Assembly: GCF_018408855.1 (NCBI RefSeq)
Contig: NZ_AP024322.1
Coordinates: 310,001 to 374,000, forward strand
Length of the DNA: 64,000 nt
Source of the DNA: Caballeronia sp. NK8
GTDB taxonomy: Bacteria > Pseudomonadota > Gammaproteobacteria > Burkholderiales > Burkholderiaceae
Direction: 5' to 3'
In this document: positions 38,284 through 46,886 of the stretch, piece by piece
Numbering within the stretch: position 1 is the stretch's first letter
How the letters are laid out: each line of letters begins with the position of its first letter
Notes under the pieces: generated by a model
What the model was told of the DNA's origin: nothing
The model's input: the letters and a program-made list of their open reading frames with translations, nothing else
The model's database searches: none
Program-made: the position numbers and the translations under genes

Positions 38284-39588
38284 TTACTCGTCGGCCGGAC
38301 GATTGCGCACGCTGCCCGCGATCAGATCGAAGCGGAACAGGCGGCATTCGAGCGCACCATTGAAGAGCGGCGTCTTGGTGGATTCGCGCAGCCGCAGCAG
38401 GCCCGGCAGCTTGCGGTCGGACGTGAGCACGTAGGCGCGCCAGCCGGGAAACCGCTGCTTGAGCGCGTTGCCGAACGAGATGAAGAACTCGGTGTCGGCG
38501 GGATCGGGCTGCGCGCGGGCGAATGTGTCGTCGTCTTCGCGGCGGCTGCGCGCCGTATCGCGGATTTCGCCGCGCGGACCGCGCCCGCGCACTTCGATAC
38601 GCTCGCCGTATGGCGGATTCGCGAGCAGGATGCCGGGCGCGTCGGCCGGCGGCACCATATTGCGCGCGTCGACCTGCTTGAGCGACAGGTCCGTGATGCC
38701 CGCGCGGCTCAGGTTCGCGCGCGCCTTGTCGAGCATGTCGCCGGAGATGTCGCTGCCGAAGATGTTCAGCTCGGCCTGCGAGGCGCGCGCGGCGCGGCGT
38801 TGTTCGAGCGCGGCCGTCTTGAGCTTTTGCCACATGCCGGGGTGAAATGGCTTGAGCTTTTCGAAGCCGAAACGCCGATCGTTGCCCGGCGCGATATTGA
38901 GCGCCGTTTGCGCGGCTTCGGCGAGGAAGGTGCCGCTGCCGCACATCGGATCGAAGAGCGGCGTGCCGGGTGTCCAGCCGGTGAGGCGCAGAATGCCCGC
39001 CGCGAGATTCTCGCGCAGCGGCGCGGCGCCTTTGTCGAGACGCCAGCCGCGCTTGAAGAGCGGCTCGCCGGAAGTGTCGAGATAGAGCGTGCACTCGTTG
39101 ATCGTGAGGAACGCGAACACGCGCACGTCGGGCTGCGCGGTGTCGATGCTCGGACGCGCGCCGGCGACATCGCGCAGACGGTCGCAAACGGCGTCCTTCA
39201 CGCGCAGCGTAGTGAATTCGAGGCTCTTGAGCGGCGATTTGATCGCGGTGAGGTCGACGCGCATCGTCTGGCTCGGCGTGAACCATTGCTCCCAGCGCTG
39301 CCGATGCGTGAGTTCGTAGATGTCGTGCTCGTTGCGATACGGGCCGTGCGCGACCTTGAGCAGCGCGCGGCTCGCGATGCGCGAATGCAGGTTCGCCGCC
39401 ATGCCCGCGACCCAGCCGCCACGGAAATGCACGCCGCCGGGCACCTGCGCGCCGACGACCAGCGATCCGCCGCCCGACAGCGGCGCGCCGGCGACATGCC
39501 GTTCGCCGATCTCCGCGAGCTCGGCGGCAAGAGGTGCTTCAAGACCGCGCGGGCAGGGGACGAACCAGTCGAAGAGAGGGGAGGACAT
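38284..39588 (-). CDS. THUMP-domain SAM-dependent rRNA methyltransferase (RlmL-like)
   Basis: Protein of 434 aa. An N-terminal ferredoxin-like/THUMP region (about 1-170) is followed by a Rossmann methyltransferase with SAM motif FDPMCGSGTFLAEAA (about 211-225) and the catalytic NPPYGER (about 329-335). It corresponds to the N-terminal half of E. coli RlmKL, which makes m2G2445 in 23S rRNA, and lacks the RlmK half. The target is inferred from family; a related tRNA methyltransferase activity cannot be excluded. Confidence 0.88.
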   Translation of the reverse strand: MSSPLFDWFVPCPRGLEAPLAAELAEIGERHVAGAPLSGGGSLVVGAQVPGGVHFRGGWVAGMAANLHSRIASRALLKVAHGPYRNEHDIYELTHRQRWEQWFTPSQTMRVDLTAIKSPLKSLEFTTLRVKDAVCDRLRDVAGARPSIDTAQPDVRVFAFLTINECTLYLDTSGEPLFKRGWRLDKGAAPLRENLAAGILRLTGWTPGTPLFDPMCGSGTFLAEAAQTALNIAPGNDRRFGFEKLKPFHPGMWQKLKTAALEQRRAARASQAELNIFGSDISGDMLDKARANLSRAGITDLSLKQVDARNMVPPADAPGILLANPPYGERIEVRGRGPRGEIRDTARSRREDDDTFARAQPDPADTEFFISFGNALKQRFPGWRAYVLTSDRKLPGLLRLRESTKTPLFNGALECRLFRFDLIAGSVRNRPADE

Positions 39589-39663
39589 GAGAGGCGTTTC
39601 TGGCGTTCAAAGGCGGTATTGTACGCGGGCGGTCCGCTGGGCATGCTGCGCCGTTTCATCGTC

Positions 39664-39704
39664 GGAAAAAGAAAGCGCCAGCCTCCGCAGTGGGAGGCTG
39701 GCGC
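39664..39704 (-). terminator. Terminator of the pnt operon
   Basis: GCGCCAGCCTCC (39675-39686) pairs perfectly with GGAGGCTGGCGC (39693-39704), and the minus strand continues TTTCTTTTTCC. Confidence 0.85.
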
Positions 39705-39737
39705 GATCGGCCTAGCGGTGTACGAGCCGCGTAATGC

Positions 39738-41180
39738 TTACTCCACCGCCTTCATCATCTCCTCGACCACCTTTTTCGCATCGCCGAACACCATCATCGT
39801 CTTGTCCATATAGAACAGTTCGTTATCGAGACCGGCATAACCCGCCGCCATCGACCGCTTGTTCACGATGATCGTCCGCGCCTTGTACGCTTCGAGAATC
39901 GGCATGCCCGCGATCGGCGATTTCGGGTCGGTCTTCGCGGCCGGATTCACCACGTCGTTCGCCCCGAGCACCAGCACGACATCCGTCTGGCCGAATTCGC
40001 TGTTGATCTCGTCCATCTCCTGCACCATCTCGTACGGCACTTCGGCTTCGGCCAAGAGCACGTTCATGTGCCCCGGCATCCGTCCCGCGACCGGGTGAAT
40101 CGCGTACCGCACATCGATGCCCTTCTCGACGAGCTTGTCCGTCAGCTCCTTCAACGCGTGCTGCGCGCGCGCCACGGCAAGACCGTACCCCGGCACGATC
40201 ACCACGCTTTCCGCGTTGCCGAGCATGAACGCGGCATCGTCGGCGGAACCGGATTTGACCGGCCGCTGCTCCGTCGCACCGCCCACGGCCGCACCGCCAG
40301 CCTCGCCGCCGAAGCCGCCGAGAATCACGTTGAAGAACGAGCGGTTCATCGCCTTGCACATGATGTACGACAGAATCGCACCCGACGAACCCACCAGCGA
40401 ACCCGCGATGATCAGCATCGGATTGTTCAGCGAGAAGCCGATGCCCGCCGCCGCCCAGCCCGAGTACGAGTTCAGCATCGACACGACCACCGGCATGTCC
40501 GCGCCGCCGATCGGGATGATGATCAGCACGCCCAGCGCGAACGCGATGATCGTCATGATGATGAACGGCAGCCACGATTCGGTGAGCATGAAGATCACGC
40601 CGAAGCCGATCATCGCGATGGCGAGCAGCAGGTTGATCAGATGCTGGCCCGAATACGTGACCGGCGCGCCCTGAAACAGCCGGAACTTGTACTTGCCCGA
40701 CAGCTTGCCGAACGCGATGACCGAACCCGAGAACGTGATCGCGCCGACGAACGTGCCGATGAACAACTCGACGCGATTGCCATACGGAATCGGATCGCCG
40801 GGCGGCGCGAGTCCGAACGCAGCCGGCTCCGCAACCACGCCATACGCGATACACACCGCCGCGAGACCGATCAGCGAGTGCATGGCCGCGACGAGCTCGG
40901 GCATCTTGGTCATCTCGACCTTCGCCGCGATATACGCGCCTGCGCCGCCGCCGACGATCAGCGCGACGAACAGCAGCGACAGCCCGAGCGCCAGATTCGC
41001 TTCGAGATACGCGGCCTGCTTCACGATCAGCGCGAGCGTGGTGAGAATGGCGATCGCCATGCCCGTCATGCCGAACGTGTTGCCGATGCGCGCGGTCTTC
41101 GGATTGGACAAGCCCTTCAGCGCCTGGATGAAACACACCGAGGCGACGAGATAGAGGAGTGTGACGACGTTAAGGCTCAT
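39738..41180 (-). CDS. pntB: NAD(P) transhydrogenase subunit beta
   Basis: Membrane subunit of 480 aa of the proton-translocating transhydrogenase, which uses the proton gradient to make NADPH from NADH. About nine membrane helices (about 1-270) precede the NADP-binding domain III with VPGYGLAVARAQHAL (about 311-325) and VNKRSMAAGYAGLDN near the C-terminus. Its ATG shares a base with the stop of the small alpha subunit gene. It is the last gene of a three-gene operon ended by the hairpin at 39675-39704. Confidence 0.97.
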   Translation of the reverse strand: MSLNVVTLLYLVASVCFIQALKGLSNPKTARIGNTFGMTGMAIAILTTLALIVKQAAYLEANLALGLSLLFVALIVGGGAGAYIAAKVEMTKMPELVAAMHSLIGLAAVCIAYGVVAEPAAFGLAPPGDPIPYGNRVELFIGTFVGAITFSGSVIAFGKLSGKYKFRLFQGAPVTYSGQHLINLLLAIAMIGFGVIFMLTESWLPFIIMTIIAFALGVLIIIPIGGADMPVVVSMLNSYSGWAAAGIGFSLNNPMLIIAGSLVGSSGAILSYIMCKAMNRSFFNVILGGFGGEAGGAAVGGATEQRPVKSGSADDAAFMLGNAESVVIVPGYGLAVARAQHALKELTDKLVEKGIDVRYAIHPVAGRMPGHMNVLLAEAEVPYEMVQEMDEINSEFGQTDVVLVLGANDVVNPAAKTDPKSPIAGMPILEAYKARTIIVNKRSMAAGYAGLDNELFYMDKTMMVFGDAKKVVEEMMKAVE

Positions 41181-41500
41181 TACACGCCCTCCTTGCTGGC
41201 AATCTTCTTCGGCTCTTTCTTCTTGAACATCTCCAGCATTCGCCGTGTGACGAGAAAGCCGCCGAACACGTTCACCGCCGCGAGCAGCACGGCGAGCGTG
41301 CCGAAAAACTTGCCCGCCACGCCGACCGTCAGGCCGACCGCGAGCATCGCGCCGACGATCACGATCGCCGAGATCGCGTTGGTCACGGCCATCAGCGGCG
41401 TATGCAGCGCGGGCGTGACGTTCCACACCACGTGATAGCCGACATAAATGGCCAGCACGAAGATGATGAGGTTGATCACCGTGTGATTGATGACATCCAT
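41180..41500 (-). CDS. pntAB: NAD(P) transhydrogenase subunit alpha, part 2 (membrane)
   Basis: Short membrane piece of 106 aa with about three helices ([55 protein letters not shown]). In E. coli it is fused to the NAD-binding part; here alpha is split, as in Rhodospirillum and many other alpha- and beta-proteobacteria. The start at 41500 ([10 protein letters not shown]) follows pntAA by 19 nt. Confidence 0.95.
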   Translation of the reverse strand: MDVINHTVINLIIFVLAIYVGYHVVWNVTPALHTPLMAVTNAISAIVIVGAMLAVGLTVGVAGKFFGTLAVLLAAVNVFGGFLVTRRMLEMFKKKEPKKIASKEGV

Positions 41501-41519
41501 GTGCGTCTCCGTATCGGCG

Positions 41520-42665
41520 TTAAGCGGCCGGACGCGTGACTTGTCCATCGCGGCACTGGAGCGTGGCCGCGACGATGTCGTCCGCGAGGTCGATGTTGAG
41601 CGTGCCTTCCTTGGTCAGGATCAGCTTCAGGAAGTCCAGAAGATTGCGGGCGTAGAGCGCGGAGGCATCGGCGCCGACCATCGAAGCGAGATTCGTATGG
41701 CCGACGATATGCACGCCGTGCTTCATCACCACCTGATCGACTTCGGTGAGCGGACAGTTGCCGCCTTTGCGTCCCTCGAACTCGGGACCGCGACCCGCGG
41801 CGAGATCGATGATCACGGAGCCCGGCTTCATGTGCTTGACCGTTTCGACGGAGATCAGCGTCGGCGCGGGGCGGCCGGGAATCAGCGCCGTTGAGATGAC
41901 GATGTCCGCCGCCTTCGCACGCTCGTGCACCTGCGCCGCTTGCCGCGCGAGCCAGCTTGCCGGCATCGGGCGCGCATAGCCGCCGACGCCAACCGCCGCC
42001 TCGCGTTCCTCGTCGGTTTCGAAAGGCACGTCGACGAACTTCCCGCCGAGCGACTCGATCTGCTCCTTCACGGCGGGACGCACGTCGGACGCTTCGACGA
42101 CCGCGCCGAGACGCTTGGCCGTCGCAATCGCCTGCAGGCCCGCTACACCCGCGCCGAGCACGAGCACGCGCGCCGCCTTCACGGTGCCGGCGGCGGTCAT
42201 CAGCATCGGCATGAAGCGCTGGTAATACTGGCAGGCCATCAGCACCGCCTTGTACCCGGCGATGTTCGCCTGCGACGAGAGCACGTCGAGGCTCTGCGCG
42301 CGCGTCGTGCGCGGCGCGGCTTCGAGCGCGAACGCGGTGACACCCGACGATGCGAGCCGCGCGGTGTTTTCAGTGTTGAATGGATCGAGCATGCCGATGA
42401 GCACGGCGCCCGGCTTGAGCATCGCCAGTTCACTTTCGCTCGGCGACTGCACCTTGAGGACGATCTCGGCGGAAAAGGCCGTGGCGGCATCGACGAGATC
42501 CGCGCCCGCTTGCGCGAAGGCATCGTCGATATAGCTTGCCGGCAAGCCCGCACCGCTCTGGACAGAAACGCGATGTCCTTGCGTGACGAGCTTTTTGACC
42601 GTTTCGGGCGTGGCGGCGACGCGCGCCTCGTTCGCCCGCGTTTCTGCAGGCACTCCAATGTGCAT
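41520..42665 (-). CDS. pntAA: NAD(P) transhydrogenase subunit alpha, part 1 (NAD-binding)
   Basis: Soluble domain I of 381 aa that binds NAD(H). The opening [17 protein letters not shown] resembles alanine dehydrogenase, and the nucleotide fold carries [20 protein letters not shown] (about 168-187). The [14 protein letters not shown] mobile loop is present. First gene of the pnt operon, divergent from nudJ across 223 bp. The start at 42665 is preferred over an in-frame ATG at 42698. Confidence 0.96.
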   Translation of the reverse strand: MHIGVPAETRANEARVAATPETVKKLVTQGHRVSVQSGAGLPASYIDDAFAQAGADLVDAATAFSAEIVLKVQSPSESELAMLKPGAVLIGMLDPFNTENTARLASSGVTAFALEAAPRTTRAQSLDVLSSQANIAGYKAVLMACQYYQRFMPMLMTAAGTVKAARVLVLGAGVAGLQAIATAKRLGAVVEASDVRPAVKEQIESLGGKFVDVPFETDEEREAAVGVGGYARPMPASWLARQAAQVHERAKAADIVISTALIPGRPAPTLISVETVKHMKPGSVIIDLAAGRGPEFEGRKGGNCPLTEVDQVVMKHGVHIVGHTNLASMVGADASALYARNLLDFLKLILTKEGTLNIDLADDIVAATLQCRDGQVTRPAA

Positions 42666-42888
42666 CTTCAATTCTCCTGTCTTTGTTGCCTTCGTCACCG
42701 GGCAAGGGCTTAGGAAGGCTTAAGGCTGAGTTTTTTATTTCAAATGCTGGAACTGACGGCTATCGCAACTGTAACCGAAGAATGCGCCCGCAAGAATGCG
42801 ATCCGGCACTCGTTCCGCATTCGACGCTCAGCGCTTACCCTTAGGACGGCCGGGCGGGAACGCCGCCGGGACGGTAAAATATCTGACC

Positions 42889-43371
42889 ATGAAATCAGAT
42901 ACTTGGGCCCCCCACGTTACGGTGGCCGCCGTCGTCGAGCGCGACGGGCGCTTTCTCGTCATCGAAGAGCACACGTCGGCAGGGCTGCGAATCAACCAAC
43001 CGGCCGGTCATCTCGAGGCGGGCGAAACGCTCGTCGAAGCGGTGATTCGCGAGACGCTCGAAGAAACGGCGCATCGCTTCGAACCCGAGGCGCTCGTCGG
43101 CGCGTACATGACGCATTTCACAGGGCCGGGGCGCGATGTCACGTATCTGCGATTCACGTTCTGCGGCAAGTCGTCGGGCGAAGAGAGCGGTCGTTCGCTC
43201 GACGAAGGCATCGTGCGCGCGATGTGGCTCACGGCCGACGAACTGCGCGCGTCGGCGGAGCGGCATCGCACGCCGCTCGTGATGAAGTGTGTCGACGATT
43301 ACTTGTCCGGGCGGCGCGTGCCGCTCGATTTCATTCATACGCATTCGGTCGCGCCGGTGGTGCGGGCGTGA
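42889..43371 (+). CDS. nudJ: Nudix hydrolase, NudJ-like phosphatase
   Basis: Hydrolase of 160 aa. The Nudix box runs from [14 protein letters not shown] through RETLEET (about 38-58), with all acidic metal ligands. E. coli NudJ hydrolyses thiamine pyrophosphate precursors and nucleoside di/triphosphates. As in E. coli, it sits directly upstream of mnmA (7-nt gap), which supports orthology. A TAAAAT hexamer (42875-42880) lies only 8 nt before the ATG with no ribosome-binding site between, suggesting a very short or absent leader. Confidence 0.85.
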   Translation: MKSDTWAPHVTVAAVVERDGRFLVIEEHTSAGLRINQPAGHLEAGETLVEAVIRETLEETAHRFEPEALVGAYMTHFTGPGRDVTYLRFTFCGKSSGEESGRSLDEGIVRAMWLTADELRASAERHRTPLVMKCVDDYLSGRRVPLDFIHTHSVAPVVRA

Positions 43372-43378
43372 TATCCCT

Positions 43379-44509
43379 ATGAGCAAGCGAAAGGTAGTGG
43401 TGGGCATGTCGGGCGGCGTGGATTCGTCCGTGACGGCATGGCTTCTGAAGGAGCAGGGCTACGACGTGGTCGGCCTCTTCATGAAGAACTGGGAAGACGA
43501 CGACGACGGCGAATACTGCTCGACGCGTCAGGACTGGATCGACGTGGTATCGGTCGCGGATCTGATTGGCATCGACGTCGAGGCGGTCAATTTCGCCGCC
43601 GAATACAAGGATCGCGTGTTCGCGGAATTCCTGCGCGAATACTCGGCCGGCCGCACGCCCAATCCCGACGTGCTGTGCAACGCCGAAATCAAGTTCAAGG
43701 CGTTCCTCGACCACGCGATGTCGCTCGGCGCGGAAACCATCGCGACGGGGCACTACGCGCGCGTACGCGAGCACGACGGGCTGTTCCAGTTGCTCAAGGC
43801 CACCGATTCGACCAAGGATCAGTCGTACTTCCTGCATCGGCTGAATCAGACGCAATTGTCGAAGACGCTGTTCCCGCTCGGCGAAATCCCGAAGACGAAA
43901 GTACGCGAGATCGCCGCGCAGATCGGCCTGCCGAACGCGAAGAAGAAGGATTCGACCGGCATCTGCTTCATCGGCGAACGGCCGTTCCGCGAATTCCTCA
44001 ACCGCTATCTGCCGACCAAGCCGGGCCCGATGAAGACGGCCGAAGGCAAGGTCGTCGGCGAGCATATCGGGCTTGCGTTCTATACGTTCGGGCAGCGCAA
44101 GGGCATCGGCATCGGCGGCGCGAAGGACGGCAGCGGCGAGCCGTGGTTCGTCGCCGGCAAGGATATGGCGAGCAACACGCTGTATGTCGTGCAGGGACAC
44201 GATCACCCGTGGCTGCTGTCGCCGACGCTCGTCGCGGGCAACACGAGCTGGGTCGCGGGTTTCGCGCCGGAAGAGGGCGCGGGGTGCGGCGCCAAGACGC
44301 GTTATCGGCAGCAGGACGCGGCGTGCCGCTTCGCCAATGCCGACGACGCCCGCTTCGCGCTCCATTTCGACGAAGCCCAGTGGGCGGTGACGCCCGGGCA
44401 ATCCGCCGTGCTGTATCAGGGCGACGTGTGTCTCGGCGGGGGCATCATCGAGCACGCGACGGTGGGGCAGGAATCGTCGCAGGCTGCGTTGCTTTCTGCC
44501 GCGCGCTGA
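43379..44509 (+). CDS. mnmA: tRNA-specific 2-thiouridylase MnmA
   Basis: Enzyme of 376 aa placing sulfur on U34 of Lys, Glu and Gln tRNAs. The PP-loop [10 protein letters not shown] (about 9-18) activates the uridine. The two catalytic cysteines are in LCNAEIKF (about 101) and [10 protein letters not shown] (about 198). The start at 43379 lies 7 nt after nudJ. A terminator follows at 44535-44560. Confidence 0.97.
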   Translation: MSKRKVVVGMSGGVDSSVTAWLLKEQGYDVVGLFMKNWEDDDDGEYCSTRQDWIDVVSVADLIGIDVEAVNFAAEYKDRVFAEFLREYSAGRTPNPDVLCNAEIKFKAFLDHAMSLGAETIATGHYARVREHDGLFQLLKATDSTKDQSYFLHRLNQTQLSKTLFPLGEIPKTKVREIAAQIGLPNAKKKDSTGICFIGERPFREFLNRYLPTKPGPMKTAEGKVVGEHIGLAFYTFGQRKGIGIGGAKDGSGEPWFVAGKDMASNTLYVVQGHDHPWLLSPTLVAGNTSWVAGFAPEEGAGCGAKTRYRQQDAACRFANADDARFALHFDEAQWAVTPGQSAVLYQGDVCLGGGIIEHATVGQESSQAALLSAAR

Positions 44510-44534
44510 GGTCCGGCAGGTTGGTTCATCGGCG

Positions 44535-44560
44535 AGCCCCGGCTGTGTCCGGGGCTTTTC
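44535..44560 (+). terminator. Terminator after mnmA
   Basis: AGCCCCGG (44535-44542) pairs with CCGGGGCT (44549-44556), followed by TTTTCATTTT. Confidence 0.85.
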
Positions 44561-44603
44561 ATTTTCCCTATCGATCCGATAAAAGCTTTTTTGATACAAG
44601 CGC

Positions 44604-44632
44604 TTGACCGTCTATCTAGTGGTAGATAAATT
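44604..44632 (+). promoter_or_regulatory. tetR promoter with operator 1 in its spacer
   Basis: TTGACC (44604-44609) and TAAATT (44627-44632) are 17 bp apart. The spacer holds the perfect dyad TATCTA-GTGG-TAGATA (44613-44628). A repressor bound there would block RNA polymerase directly, so autorepression is likely. Confidence 0.65.
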
Positions 44633-44663
44633 ACGCACATCGAAGGCAGGGACAATCACACAA

Positions 44664-45221
44664 ATGGACAAGAACACGGTACGCGAAGCGCTGCTGGACC
44701 ATGCCCAGACGCTGCTGATGACGCGCGGCTACAACGGTTTCAGTTACCGCGACCTGTCCAATCTGGTCGGCGTGAAGACGTCCAGCATCCACTATTACTT
44801 TCCAACGAAGGAAGATCTCGCGCTCGAAGCCGTCAACGCGTACAGCGCGGACCTGATGTCGTCGATCTACGCGATCGACAGTTCCGCCCCAGCCGACAAG
44901 AAGCTGGACCGTTATGCCAGGCTGTTCGGGCGGATCATCGGCGGGGGCAATCAGATCTGCCTGTGCGGCATGCTGGCGTCCGATATCGAATCATTGCCGG
45001 AGAAAGTGCGATACGCGGTCCAGTCGTTCTACAGGGCCAACGAGAACTGGCTGGCGAAAGTGCTTGCCGAAGGCGAAGCGCAGGACACGCTCGATGCGGG
45101 CGGCAATCCCGAAGCCGCGGCCCGCAGGCTGTATGCGACATTTCAGGGCAGCCTGCTCGCGTGTCGCCTGTTCCAGACGCGCGCGCGGCTCGAAGAAGTC
45201 ACGGACGCCGTGCGCCGGTAG
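44664..45221 (+). CDS. TetR-family transcriptional regulator
   Basis: Regulator of 185 aa. The N-terminal helix-turn-helix domain holds GFSYRDLSNLVGVKTSSIHYYF (within about 25-46). The ligand domain contains an unusual Cys pair in QICLCGMLASDIE (about 96-108) that resembles redox- or electrophile-sensing members such as NemR. That parallel is inference. The ATG at 44664 is chosen because the upstream in-frame extension runs through the promoter. Three copies of one operator palindrome surround the gene (44613, 45271, 45422). The likely co-regulated gene is the convergent glutathione transferase or something lost. Confidence 0.88.
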   Translation: MDKNTVREALLDHAQTLLMTRGYNGFSYRDLSNLVGVKTSSIHYYFPTKEDLALEAVNAYSADLMSSIYAIDSSAPADKKLDRYARLFGRIIGGGNQICLCGMLASDIESLPEKVRYAVQSFYRANENWLAKVLAEGEAQDTLDAGGNPEAAARRLYATFQGSLLACRLFQTRARLEEVTDAVRR

Positions 45222-45270
45222 ATAACCCTGTGGATAACCGTGTGAAAAACCCGTGAATGGGCGTTCGATC

Positions 45271-45292
45271 ATCTATCTTTGAATAGATAGAT
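45271..45292. promoter_or_regulatory. TetR operator 2
   Basis: ATCTATCT-TTGAAT-AGATAGAT is a perfect 8-bp dyad around 6 bp. The TATCT-N6-AGATA core has the same spacing as operator 1. It lies 50 bp after the tetR stop, in convergent intergenic DNA. Confidence 0.6.
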
Positions 45293-45419
45293 TTTGGCGG
45301 AAAAAACCAGTTATTCGATCCGCGATGCGCCTGGTTCGTCGAAGTGGCCGGTCATACGACTTCACGCGAGGAAAACGCGAGCGCATCGCACGGTCATATG
45401 GTTCTACCGTAACCGACTG

Positions 45420-45437
45420 TCTATCTAGTCGTAGATG
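45420..45437. promoter_or_regulatory. TetR operator 3
   Basis: TCTATCTAGTCGTAGAT here differs by one base from the same stretch of operator 1, and a promoter-like context follows (GGAATT). It lies 16 bp from the end of the convergent glutathione transferase gene. Confidence 0.6.
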
Positions 45438-45452
45438 GAATTTGGTTTTACG

Positions 45453-46064
45453 TCAGACCGGAGCGGTATCCACGAACGACTGACGCTGCGAGATGCGTGC
45501 GTAGTACTTGTCGAGATTCGGATGCGCCTCGCGCCAGTTCACATCGGGCACGCGGAAGTCGAGATAGCCGAGCGCGCAGCCGCACGCGATATCCGCGAGC
45601 GTGAAGCGGTTCGCCGAACACCACTGCTTCGAGCCGATGCCGCGCGCCATCGCGCGCAAACCGTCGTCGATCTTGTGGCGCTGACGCGCGATCCACTTCT
45701 CGCTGCGATGCGCTTCCTCACGCAACACGCCTTCGAGACGCATCAGCACGGCGGCGTCGAGCATGCCGTCGGCGAGCGCTTCCCAGCAACGCACTTCGGT
45801 GCGCTCGCGGCGCTCCTGCGGCAGCAGCTTGCCGACAGGCGTGAGCGTGTCCACGTACTCGCAGATGACGCGCGAGTCGAACACCGCTTCGCCGTCGTCC
45901 AGAATGAGGCACGGCACCTTGCCGAGCGGGTTGTAGTCGTGGATCTTCGAATCGGATGCCCAAACGTCCTCGAGCACCAGTTCGCAGTCGATCTTCTTCT
46001 CCGCCATGACGATCCGTACCTTGCGGACGAACGGGCTGGGATGCGAACCGATCAGTTTCATCAT
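45453..46064 (-). CDS. Glutathione S-transferase (YibF-like)
   Basis: Protein of 203 aa. The thioredoxin-like N-terminal domain opens with MKLIGSHPSPFVRKVR (active-site region) and has the glutathione-binding cis-Pro segment GKVPCLILDDG (about 48-58) and the DSRVICEYVD helix. The C-terminal domain is all helical. It conjugates or removes glutathione; substrate unknown. It converges on the TetR gene, and operators 2 and 3 lie just beyond its 3' end, not upstream of it. Confidence 0.9.
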   Translation of the reverse strand: MMKLIGSHPSPFVRKVRIVMAEKKIDCELVLEDVWASDSKIHDYNPLGKVPCLILDDGEAVFDSRVICEYVDTLTPVGKLLPQERRERTEVRCWEALADGMLDAAVLMRLEGVLREEAHRSEKWIARQRHKIDDGLRAMARGIGSKQWCSANRFTLADIACGCALGYLDFRVPDVNWREAHPNLDKYYARISQRQSFVDTAPV

Positions 46065-46181
46065 CTAATTTTCACGGTTGATTCGGAATGCGGGCGACGA
46101 CGATCTTAACCGGGCGCGCACGAACCATCGGCAAATTAGAGATAGCGGTGTCGGACAATGTCGCCTGCGGACAACATCGGT

Positions 46182-46886
46182 TCATTGCGCGGCGGCAGTC
46201 GTCGCGGCGCTCGCGGACGGACACGGCAGGACCGGCGCGGCAGCGGGCTTCGTGATCGCGCCGCTTTTGCCCTTCGTGGACGCACCCGGCGCGCTCGCGT
46301 TCGCGTGCGGCAATGAACTCAGGCTGCGCACGCCTGCCGAGATCGCGGAGGCGAGCGCATCGACCGCCTTGCGATGACCATCGACCAGCGCGTCGTAGCC
46401 CGTGTCCACGCGCTCCTGCGCGACGGTCCGGCACGTCAGCACGGTATCCGATCCGGCGGCGCGCACGCTCCACACGGCGTCGATCACGGCCTGCGAGCCC
46501 GGCCACGATTCGAAGCGCTGCACGTTCACCTTGACGCGATACACCGGCACCGACTCCGGATGCGGCGTGCCGTAGACATCGATCGCGCCGAGCTGCTGCG
46601 TGAGATCGGCCGACAGCGCGCGGCGCACTTCGTCGCCGGGCAGCGACGCCCAGCGTTCCTCTTCGAGCACGCGCACCTGCGCGGGACTCGTCTGCACGAC
46701 CAACTGATTTTTGGCGACCTGCTGCGGCATGTCGACGGGCGCCAGCTCGAAATAGAACGAAGCGGGCGTGGACGGCACGGGACGCGCGTCGCTGCCGCCG
46801 AGCGTGTAGAACCGGCTCGACGGCGAGGCGCAGGCGGCGAGCATGGCCGCCGCGCTCAGGATCGATATCAACGAGCCGAACTTCAT
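46182..46886 (-). CDS. pqiC: PqiC outer-membrane lipoprotein
   Basis: Lipoprotein of 234 aa with a lipobox (MLAACASP, Cys at about 19). The DUF330/ABC-auxiliary fold is shown by FYFELAPVDMPQQVAKNQLV and the DVYGTPHPESVPVYRVKVNV segment. PqiC anchors the PqiB tunnel at the outer membrane in E. coli. The Ala/Ser-rich C-terminal tail is extra. It overlaps pqiB by 4 nt. Confidence 0.9.
   Translation of the reverse strand: MKFGSLISILSAAAMLAACASPSSRFYTLGGSDARPVPSTPASFYFELAPVDMPQQVAKNQLVVQTSPAQVRVLEEERWASLPGDEVRRALSADLTQQLGAIDVYGTPHPESVPVYRVKVNVQRFESWPGSQAVIDAVWSVRAAGSDTVLTCRTVAQERVDTGYDALVDGHRKAVDALASAISAGVRSLSSLPHANASAPGASTKGKSGAITKPAAAPVLPCPSASAATTAAAQ

Noticed and set aside
45229..45237. A perfect DnaA-box sequence TGTGGATAA after tetR
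   Set aside because: Single copy with no cluster, no AT-rich unwinding element and no dnaA/dnaN or repA nearby; chance is enough.
45435..46109. A plus-strand ORF just downstream of TetR operator 3, opposite GST
   Set aside because: It would be the tidy target of operator 3, but its translation is the shadow of the GST gene with no family features; an antisense RNA is possible, a protein is not supported.
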